In this document: positions 33,189-40,229 of the stretch, one piece after another | Layout of the letters: the number at the start of each line of letters is the position of its first letter | Position numbering within the stretch: the stretch's first letter is position 1 | DNA from: Erwinia phyllosphaerae | GTDB lineage: Bacteria; Pseudomonadota; Gammaproteobacteria; Enterobacterales; Enterobacteriaceae | Direction: 5' to 3' | Length of the DNA: 64,000 bases | NCBI RefSeq assembly: GCF_019132875.1 | Contig: NZ_JAHSPF010000003.1 | Coordinates: 124,001 to 188,000, forward strand | Notes under the pieces: generated by a model | Database searches by the model: none | What the model was told of the DNA's origin: nothing | The model's input: only the letters and a program-made list of their open reading frames with translations | Position numbers and translations under genes: made by a program

Positions 33189-33913
33189 TGATTGAACAAG
33201 AATGCCTAGCCTTCGCTGCGGCGTCGGCTAATGAAGTCTGCGGTCTGGTTATCGACGGTGAGTACCTGATGCGCTGCAGCAACGCGCACCCGGAGCCGGA
33301 GCGGCATTTCCGGATAAGTGACGATGATTGGTTGAAAGCGGAAGCGGCGGGAAAAATCACCGCCGTTTTTCATTCCCATCCCATCAATAAACTGGTGCTG
33401 TCCGGCGCTGACCGGCAGGCACAAATCGCAACCGGAATCGACTGGTGGCTTGCTAGCGGCGGCAGGCTCCGTAAGTTTCGACCTGTACCGCATCTGCTTG
33501 GGCGCAGCTTTGAACACGGTGTCACCGACTGTTACACGCTTTTCCGGGACGCATATCATCTTTGCGGTATTAATTTGCCCGATTTTGAGCGTAGCGCTGG
33601 CTGGTGGGTTCGTGGCGAAAACCTTTATCTGAAGAATATGGCCAGCAGCGGATTCAGTGAAGTGCCTGCCGCCAATATTCAACCTGGCGACGTCATCATC
33701 CGGCGCGCGTTTCCTGAGTCCGATCCCTGTCACGCGATGATATGGCTCGGCGACAATATGGTGCTGCATCACGAACAAGCTGGTCGCCTGAGCCGTCGGG
33801 AGCCTTACCGGCAGGCATACGTAAAACTTACTCATTCAATCTGGAGGCATGAGCAATGCTCAAATTTAAATTTGCAGGGCATCTTCGACGACATTTCCGC
33901 CAGATCGCTTTAA
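33188..33913 (+). CDS. Tail assembly protein K-like (JAB + NlpC/P60), 241 aa
   Basis: N-terminal JAB/Mov34 metalloprotease motif E-V-C-G (17-20) with F-H-S-H-P ... S-G-A-D; C-terminal NlpC/P60 peptidase with catalytic Cys in T-D-C-Y-T-L-F and His in C-H-A-M-I-W-L-G. Combines tail-tip assembly with peptidoglycan-directed activity as in lambda K. Confidence 0.9.
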   Translation: MIEQECLAFAAASANEVCGLVIDGEYLMRCSNAHPEPERHFRISDDDWLKAEAAGKITAVFHSHPINKLVLSGADRQAQIATGIDWWLASGGRLRKFRPVPHLLGRSFEHGVTDCYTLFRDAYHLCGINLPDFERSAGWWVRGENLYLKNMASSGFSEVPAANIQPGDVIIRRAFPESDPCHAMIWLGDNMVLHHEQAGRLSRREPYRQAYVKLTHSIWRHEQCSNLNLQGIFDDISARSL

Positions 33914-34386
33914 ACGTTGATACCCCGTCGCAGGGATTACGCCTCTTGCTTGCCCAATGCCCGGCATTTAAACGCGATTTTTATCGTACCCGCATCAGGA
34001 TGCGCGTTGATGGCGCTGACGTATCCAATGACACACTTTCACTTCATATGGACAGGCATCTGAAAGACGGCGCGACGGTGCTGTTTGTTCCGATCGTTGA
34101 GGGCGCGTTTACCGGTGCTGGTTTTGCTGTATGGGCGCTGGTGGCTGTCAGCGTGGCTTCTGTGGCGTATTCACTTTATATGACGTCACACATGAAAACT
34201 AAAACCAGTGCGGACTCAGCGCAATCAGATTCGATTACCAATAACTCATTTACCAGTATGGATAACCGGGTTGGTCAGGGTCGCCCAGTGCCGTTGCTTT
34301 TAGGTGAAATGGTTGTCGGCTCTAACGTTATTTCCCTCGGCATCGACACTTCGAATAACCAGGACTGGTCTATTTCCATTAGCTAA
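33856..34386 (+). CDS. Tail assembly protein I-like, 176 aa
   Basis: Overlaps K by 58 bases as in lambda. N-terminal ubiquitin-like/ThiS-type region, then glycine/alanine-rich hydrophobic segment (G-A-F-T-G-A-G-F-A-V-W-A-L-V-A-V) and a G-R-P-V-P-L-L-L-G-E-M-V-V-G motif. Confidence 0.85.
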   Translation: MLKFKFAGHLRRHFRQIALNVDTPSQGLRLLLAQCPAFKRDFYRTRIRMRVDGADVSNDTLSLHMDRHLKDGATVLFVPIVEGAFTGAGFAVWALVAVSVASVAYSLYMTSHMKTKTSADSAQSDSITNNSFTSMDNRVGQGRPVPLLLGEMVVGSNVISLGIDTSNNQDWSISIS

Positions 34387-34394
34387 GGTGACAC

Positions 34395-37300
34395 ATGAGC
34401 TCAGGCGGCGGCGGTGGCAGCACTGCAAAACTTCTCGACGATAATCTCAAATCCAAGCAGTTTCTTAAAGTTCTCGACCTGATCAGTGAAGGGCCGATTG
34501 CGGGCCCGGTAGACCAGAGTCATTTATCATCATTCATGCTGAATAAAACACCCGTCACCGACGCCTTCGGAAACGTGAGCATTAACGGCGTAAGCGTAGC
34601 CTGGCGGCCTGGCTCGGCAACCCAGGCACCAATCACCGGCTTCTCTGCTATTGAGTCTACGACCATTGTTAACGCAGCAGTCACGCAGAACACGCCGCTT
34701 GTCAGAACGGTTACGGATACGGACGTAACGCGCGTGCGCATGAACATAGGCGTATCTGGTTTGGTTGAGCAGGATTCCAAAGGTAACCAGAAAAACGCAT
34801 CGGTAACGATGGTGATCGAGACGCGCACCGGTAACAGCTCGTGGCAGACAGCGAAAACGGTGACGATTAAGGGGAAAATATCCGGGGAATACCTTGAGGC
34901 GCATCTGATTGACGCGCCGGACACAAAGCCTTTTGATATTCGTCTGCGCCGTGTGACTGCTGACAGCACCAGCGATCTGCTATCAAATGGCACCACCTGG
35001 AACAGCTTTACCGAAATTACCGACGACAATCTTTCATACCCTTATGCAGCAGTTGCCGGTTGTGTTGTGGATCGTGACCAGTATACCGACACTCCGACGC
35101 GAACCTACCACCTGCGCGGCCTGATTGTGGATGTACCGGACAACTATGACCCGATCAACCGCACCTACTCGGGTTTATGGACTGGTGGCTTTAAATCCGC
35201 CTGGACAAATAACCCGGCCTGGATTTTCCGTGCACTGGTAAAGAATACGCGGTACGGCCTGGCAAAGCGTGCTGGATACATTGATGTTGACGATGGCAGC
35301 CTGTACGTTCTGTCGCAGTACTGCGATCAGCTTGTTAATGACGGCTATGGCGGCCAGGAGCCGCGATTTACGCTCAATGCCTATGTAACAGAGCAAAAGA
35401 GCGCGCGTGACTTGCTGGACGACATTGCCGGGATGTTTCGTGGCATTGCGCTATGGGACGGCCTACGCTTTTCTGTCATGCTCGATAATCCGCAAGATCC
35501 GGTTGTGGCCGTGACGAATGCTAATGTTGTCGATGGCCTCTTCACATATAGCTCGATGAAACGTTCTGAACGCTATAACGCGGTAGTCGTATCCTGGACC
35601 GATCCGAATAACGGCTGGGAGCAGGTAAAGGAGTCCGTCTCTGATGACGAGATGATTGACCGTTACGGCTATAACGAAACGACGCTGGAAGCGTTCGGCT
35701 GTACGTCGCGCGGACAGGCTTTCCGCGCCGGAAAATGGTTGCTGGAAACGGCGAAAAGGGAAGCAAAGAAAGTCATATTCAGGATGGCGCGTGACGCAAT
35801 CGCGTTTATGCCTGGCGATGTGATAGAAGTGGCCGACAATAATTACGCCGCGACGCGTCTCGGCGGCCGCATTATCTCGCATAGCGGTGCAGCTATTACT
35901 GTCGATGCCGATGTGTCTGGGCTGGCGGGCGGCGGTGATACCATGTCCCTGATGGGGTCAGATGGCAAATTCGTCAAATATCAAATTGCCAGAGTTAACG
36001 GCAAAGTGATCACACTCCGCAACACGCCAGCCTGGGTGAAAAATGGCACAATATTCGTTATCTCAACCGGCTCTGTAGCGACGCGTTTGTTCCGTGTAAT
36101 GGGTGTATCAGAAGACGACAACAATTCCGCTTACTCTATCTCCGCAACGCTATACGACCCGAACAAACAGGCCGTCGTGGACGAGGGTGCTGTCTTCGAT
36201 ATCCCGAACGATACACTCAACGGATATCGCGTCCCGAACATCGAAAACCTCCGGATCGTTAACACCAATAGCGAGACCGTTCAGGTAACAGCAACGTGGG
36301 AGACGGGAACGTTTACGAAAAAAATCGTGTTCGAGCTGTACGTCTATAACGATGCTGGGGCTGTGGTTGCGCAGTACGAAACCGACCAGTTCCGGTATGA
36401 GTTTTACGGGCTGGTTGCGGGTAGCTACACGCTGGGCGTTCGTGGCCGCAATGAAAATGGCATGAAGGGGGCGGAAACGCAAGTCAGCCTGATTATCGGC
36501 GCCCCGGACACTCCATCGTTCATTCAATGGACGCCTGGCATATTCTCTGCTGACATTGTGCCGGTGATGAGCGTTACGGCCACAACCGATACCTCGTTCG
36601 AGTTCTGGTACACCGGCGAGATTCAGGCGGGTAGCATTGACAATATTGAGAATGAGGCACAATTCCTCGGCAGGGCTTCGCAATGGACGCTGCACGGGCT
36701 CAAAGCAGATAAGACATATTATATGTATGTCCGCACCAAGAACGCGTTTGGCGTGTCAACGTTTGTTGAAATAAGCGGTCAGGCGTCGGCTGATATCCTA
36801 GGGATGCTTGATTATATCGATGAGCAAATCAGAAAATCGGAAACGTTTGAGCGTTTGAGCGGCCAAATTGACACAAATATAGAAGGGCTGCTGCAGAACG
36901 CTCTCGACAACAATTCGTCAGTCGATTACCAGTTTCAGCAATTTGGAGAGGTCAGAGCCGATATTTTGACCGTGCGCACAACCATTGCTGATGTTAACCG
37001 CGCTATGGCTGAGCAGAGCACACTTGTGCAGGCGCAAATTGGCGATTTAACCTCATCTGTAAACCAGAAATTAACCGCCACGGTTAACTCCGATGGCACA
37101 GCCAGCGCGTTTTATGATGTAGGTCTGCAAATCCTGCGCGACGGGCAGTATTACAAAACGGGTATGGCGATGGGGATTGAGCCCTCTGGTAGCAGCTATA
37201 AGTCTACTATTGCCTTTAACGCTGACCAGTTTGGGATTTATACCGGCAGTAGTGCAGGGGGATATCAGCTGGCATTTGCCGCTATCAATGGACAGGTATT

Positions 37301-37475
37301 TTTACGATCGGCTTTTATACAGGATGGAACAATCGATAACACCAAAATCGGAAATTATATCCAGTCTACCAGCTATGGGAGCGGCGGTGGATGGCGTCTC
37401 AGTAAACCAGACAACAACATGGTATTCACTGATGAAAATAACACGGTCAGGTTTAAGGCGGGAAAACTGTCATGA
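34395..37475 (+). CDS. J: Central tail-tip / host specificity protein J, 1026 aa
   Basis: J family start (G-G-G-G-G-S-T-A-K, E-G-P-I-A-G-P-V), the L-R-G-L-I-V-D-V-P-D-N-Y-D-P and W-T-N-N-P-A-W-I-F-R blocks, fibronectin III-like repeats near 610-800, and C-terminal D-Q-F-G-I-Y-T-G. Determines receptor binding through its C-terminus. Slightly shorter than lambda J. Confidence 0.92.
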   Translation: MSSGGGGGSTAKLLDDNLKSKQFLKVLDLISEGPIAGPVDQSHLSSFMLNKTPVTDAFGNVSINGVSVAWRPGSATQAPITGFSAIESTTIVNAAVTQNTPLVRTVTDTDVTRVRMNIGVSGLVEQDSKGNQKNASVTMVIETRTGNSSWQTAKTVTIKGKISGEYLEAHLIDAPDTKPFDIRLRRVTADSTSDLLSNGTTWNSFTEITDDNLSYPYAAVAGCVVDRDQYTDTPTRTYHLRGLIVDVPDNYDPINRTYSGLWTGGFKSAWTNNPAWIFRALVKNTRYGLAKRAGYIDVDDGSLYVLSQYCDQLVNDGYGGQEPRFTLNAYVTEQKSARDLLDDIAGMFRGIALWDGLRFSVMLDNPQDPVVAVTNANVVDGLFTYSSMKRSERYNAVVVSWTDPNNGWEQVKESVSDDEMIDRYGYNETTLEAFGCTSRGQAFRAGKWLLETAKREAKKVIFRMARDAIAFMPGDVIEVADNNYAATRLGGRIISHSGAAITVDADVSGLAGGGDTMSLMGSDGKFVKYQIARVNGKVITLRNTPAWVKNGTIFVISTGSVATRLFRVMGVSEDDNNSAYSISATLYDPNKQAVVDEGAVFDIPNDTLNGYRVPNIENLRIVNTNSETVQVTATWETGTFTKKIVFELYVYNDAGAVVAQYETDQFRYEFYGLVAGSYTLGVRGRNENGMKGAETQVSLIIGAPDTPSFIQWTPGIFSADIVPVMSVTATTDTSFEFWYTGEIQAGSIDNIENEAQFLGRASQWTLHGLKADKTYYMYVRTKNAFGVSTFVEISGQASADILGMLDYIDEQIRKSETFERLSGQIDTNIEGLLQNALDNNSSVDYQFQQFGEVRADILTVRTTIADVNRAMAEQSTLVQAQIGDLTSSVNQKLTATVNSDGTASAFYDVGLQILRDGQYYKTGMAMGIEPSGSSYKSTIAFNADQFGIYTGSSAGGYQLAFAAINGQVFLRSAFIQDGTIDNTKIGNYIQSTSYGSGGGWRLSKPDNNMVFTDENNTVRFKAGKLS

Positions 37476-37837
37476 GTACTTACGGATGGCAGGTTTTTGA
37501 CGCAGCGGGCAATTTGCTTTACGACCATAGTGTCATTATGTCGCGCTGGCTCGGTTCTTACGATATCCCCCTGATGAGTTGGGGCGGGGCCGACTGGAGT
37601 CAGCGTATTAGTGGTATAGCTTTTAGCGGAGGCACGCCTTTCGCTTACTGCACGCCAATAGCAGGACTTATAGTCCCCTCGCAGCGGACTTATGCCTATT
37701 CACCGCCGGATATTTACTGCGGAACGAATTATATCGATATCTCATACAATGCTCGTATTCTTTCTTTCCCGGACGATACCAGCAACAGTCTGGCATTTGG
37801 TGGACTGACCGTTCACTGGGGTGTATACAATGGCTGA
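37472..37837 (+). CDS. Tail-tip accessory protein, 121 aa
   Basis: Starts on J's stop (ATGA). Begins MSTYGWQVFDAAGNLLYDHS, a pattern seen in paired small proteins after J that decorate the tip (x-Y-G-x-x-V-x-D-x-x-G). Probably a receptor-binding cofactor; shares that motif with the middle of the next protein (Y-G-M-Q-I-F-D-A-T-G-G-I-I-F-D). Confidence 0.6.
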   Translation: MSTYGWQVFDAAGNLLYDHSVIMSRWLGSYDIPLMSWGGADWSQRISGIAFSGGTPFAYCTPIAGLIVPSQRTYAYSPPDIYCGTNYIDISYNARILSFPDDTSNSLAFGGLTVHWGVYNG

Positions 37838-38606
37838 GTATGGTGTACAGCTGATCAATGATAAAAACTATGTTATTGCCAATGCCAGTGACGTTAATTA
37901 TATCCTCCGCTCATCTGGCCAGATTAACAACTCTCAGTTTCCAACAAATACAGGAGGTTATTATTCCCGCGTGTATATGGATTTATCCGCATTTAATAAC
38001 CCCATTATATTTTTCCGGCCTATGACAGCCGAGCAGCGAGTGGCATGCATTCCCGGTATTAACGACTTCCAGACGGCTGGTAGCGTAACGCAAAAACGTG
38101 CAACGGTTCTCAAGTGGCCGAATAAAGATATTGGCACTTTGCAATATTATATTTTTGATCGGTGGATACCACCGGAACGCTCAGAGTATGGAATGCAAAT
38201 ATTTGACGCAACAGGCGGCATAATATTCGACACTGGGTGGAATTTCATGATTGTGCGTGCTGTCAAATGGCTGGATCCCGGTTATCCGAACCACGATACG
38301 ACCGATCCAGACGGCGGCAACTGGACAAATCTCGGCGCACTTGGCTCAGGTAACCTGGCGGTATCACTGCCAAATCCTCGGGGCTGGATTTACACAGGTT
38401 GGTCAACGTTTGGCGTTATGCTTTACGAGTGTGTTCACCTCACCGGCTCTGATAACCAGGCCGTTGTGTCTTTAGTACCACGCGGAGAGTATCTTGATAT
38501 GGTTCCTGCAGGAGGGTGGGCACATGAAAATACACGATCACAAATGATGATTGTCGATGTTTCTCAATCACCAGTTAGCTATAATCCCGTAAGGATAGAA
38601 AATTAA
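37830..38606 (+). CDS. Tail-tip accessory protein, 258 aa
   Basis: ATG 37830 overlaps the previous gene by eight bases. Contains two G-x-Q-I/L-x-N/D repeats: residues 1-120 (Y-G-V-Q-L-I-N-D-K-N-Y-V-I) and from about 130 (Y-G-M-Q-I-F-D-A-T-G-G), each followed by beta-rich sequence, suggesting an internal duplication also shared with the preceding 121-residue protein. Confidence 0.6.
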   Translation: MAEYGVQLINDKNYVIANASDVNYILRSSGQINNSQFPTNTGGYYSRVYMDLSAFNNPIIFFRPMTAEQRVACIPGINDFQTAGSVTQKRATVLKWPNKDIGTLQYYIFDRWIPPERSEYGMQIFDATGGIIFDTGWNFMIVRAVKWLDPGYPNHDTTDPDGGNWTNLGALGSGNLAVSLPNPRGWIYTGWSTFGVMLYECVHLTGSDNQAVVSLVPRGEYLDMVPAGGWAHENTRSQMMIVDVSQSPVSYNPVRIEN

Positions 38607-38630
38607 TTTAATTACCAAGGAAGGTATAAA

Positions 38631-38924
38631 GTGAAATTTGTTATTGCATATGTCTTGCTATTAACTTCTTGTGCTGCAAGTGATAATTTGGTTAAAAATG
38701 AGCAGGTGTTTTACCCGCGTAATGCGTGGCATCTGCGTGCGAGTGGGCAGGTGTCCTTGATTTATGATATAAATCAGAATGGCGAGGTGACGAATATACG
38801 GATCATAGATTCCAAACCTTACATGATGTTTGATGAAATTGTTAAGGATTCTATTAGGAAGTGGCGATTTAAGAGTGGTTTACCCAAAAAAGATATTCCC
38901 TTAACTGTTAAATTTGAAAGATAA
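38631..38924 (+). CDS. Lipoprotein with TonB C-terminal domain, 97 aa
   Basis: GTG start with AAGGAAGG six bases upstream. Signal peptide and lipobox LLLTSC (Cys14) predict a lipoprotein with Ala at +2, hence outer-membrane sorting. Residues 26-96 are a TonB C-terminal domain: F-Y-P-R-N-A-W-H-L-R-A-S-G-Q-V-S-L-I-Y-D-I-N, G-E-V-T-N-I-R-I-I-D-S-K-P, M-F-D-E-I-V-K-D-S-I-R-K-W-R-F, ending V-K-F-E-R, aligning block for block with E. coli TonB. It lacks TonB's N-terminal ExbB-interacting helix and Pro-rich linker, so cannot transduce energy. Location after J genes is where lambdoid phages keep exclusion genes such as cor. Confidence 0.8.
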   Translation: MKFVIAYVLLLTSCAASDNLVKNEQVFYPRNAWHLRASGQVSLIYDINQNGEVTNIRIIDSKPYMMFDEIVKDSIRKWRFKSGLPKKDIPLTVKFER

Positions 38925-38930
38925 ACTTAA

Positions 38931-38952
38931 CCCGCTAATTGGCGGGTTTTTT
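38931..38952 (+). terminator. Terminator after TonB-CTD lipoprotein gene
   Basis: CCCGC-TAATTG-GCGGG followed by six T residues; separates the moron from the fibre gene. Confidence 0.8.
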
Positions 38953-38967
38953 ATTGGCGGAAAAAAC

Positions 38968-40227
38968 ATGGCAGCAGGAAAGATTATTTTTATAAACAAC
39001 TCTACAGCGGTAACAGGTACGGAAACCGGATTTAAATCAGACCTCACTGCGAATGATTTTATTGTTACTGTAATAGGCGGTGTGACTTATACGTTAGGGG
39101 TTAAATCTGTCGAGTCAGATACCGCTTTAACACTAAATACAGCATTCAGTGGGCCAACGACATCCGGTGTCGCATGGTCAGCAGTAGCGAACCAGGCATT
39201 GGTTGGCATAACAGCACAGCTGGCAGCTGACGTAGCCAAAGCGATCCGTGGTTTAAATCTTGATAAGGCGAACTGGCAGGGCTTCTACACCGCTACTGGC
39301 GATATAACTATTAATCTGCCAGATGGAGCGCAGATAACCGGACCGAGCTGGCCCGCTATGCAAAAAACGCTGAACGGCGGCATAAGTGGGCGGGCCGCCA
39401 GCGGCGTAAACAGCGATATCACTGAGCTAACCGGACTAAAAACGGCATTATCTGTTGAGCAGGGTGGCACCGGCGCAACAACAGAAGAAGACGCACGTAC
39501 TAATTTAGGATTAAAAGAGGCCGCTGTACTTGATGTCGGCACGACAGCGGATACGGTCGCTGCCGGCAACGATGCGCGATTTAATACCGTAAATGGTAAA
39601 TCAGGAGGAAAACTTGGCGGCAGCCTGGGTGTTGGCGGCGCTGGCGATACTGATTTGAGACAGCAGGGTGCCTATCTGTCATGGAATGAATCAGCAGGGA
39701 CTGGCGCAGGTTCGATCGTAGTGAATCCCGGCGGTGGTACGGGTGGTTTCTGGATAAGGCTGATAAATAATACTAACACTGCTGAAACCATGCGCTATAC
39801 GTTCGAGCCGAATGGCATATTCAGAGCGCCAAACGGTTCCACATCTGTTAGCAACCGTGTCAGGGCGTTCACTGCCATAGCATCAAATTATTTAGAAGTT
39901 GTAGTGGATGATAACGCAAAGGGTATTAATTTTTTTGATTCAGATGAAAATCTGAAAGAAAATATTCAGGATGTCGATCCTGAAAAAGCAATTGATATTA
40001 TCAGGCTGATACGGCCTGTATCATTTAAATTTATAGATACTGAAAATATAATCGGCTCCACGCATGAATTTGGGGTTATTGCGCAGGAGCTGGAGAAAAT
40101 TTTGCCCAGTGGCGTAATAACCCTTTCAAATAAAAGTAAGACACTTAATCCGGGAGAACTAATAGGTTTATTACTGACTGCGGTTAAAGGTTTGATATTG
40201 AGAGTGGAAAAATTAGAGGTGCAATAA
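38968..40227 (+). CDS. Tail fibre/spike with S74 self-cleaving chaperone domain, 419 aa
   Basis: ATG 38968 is used because the frame upstream (from 38914) spans the terminator. N-terminal ~100 residues form a head-binding region; E-Q-G-G-T-G-A-T-T lies near 170; the C-terminal ~95 residues are a Peptidase_S74 intramolecular chaperone with S325-D-E-N-L-K330 and H-E-F-G-V-I-A-Q-E-L-E. S74 domains trimerise the fibre then cleave themselves off. Confidence 0.85.
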   Translation: MAAGKIIFINNSTAVTGTETGFKSDLTANDFIVTVIGGVTYTLGVKSVESDTALTLNTAFSGPTTSGVAWSAVANQALVGITAQLAADVAKAIRGLNLDKANWQGFYTATGDITINLPDGAQITGPSWPAMQKTLNGGISGRAASGVNSDITELTGLKTALSVEQGGTGATTEEDARTNLGLKEAAVLDVGTTADTVAAGNDARFNTVNGKSGGKLGGSLGVGGAGDTDLRQQGAYLSWNESAGTGAGSIVVNPGGGTGGFWIRLINNTNTAETMRYTFEPNGIFRAPNGSTSVSNRVRAFTAIASNYLEVVVDDNAKGINFFDSDENLKENIQDVDPEKAIDIIRLIRPVSFKFIDTENIIGSTHEFGVIAQELEKILPSGVITLSNKSKTLNPGELIGLLLTAVKGLILRVEKLEVQ

Positions 40228-40229
40228 AA

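Noticed and set aside
33206..33835. 209-codon reverse ORF
   Set aside because: Antisense to the K-like gene, whose JAB and NlpC/P60 motifs are unmistakable.
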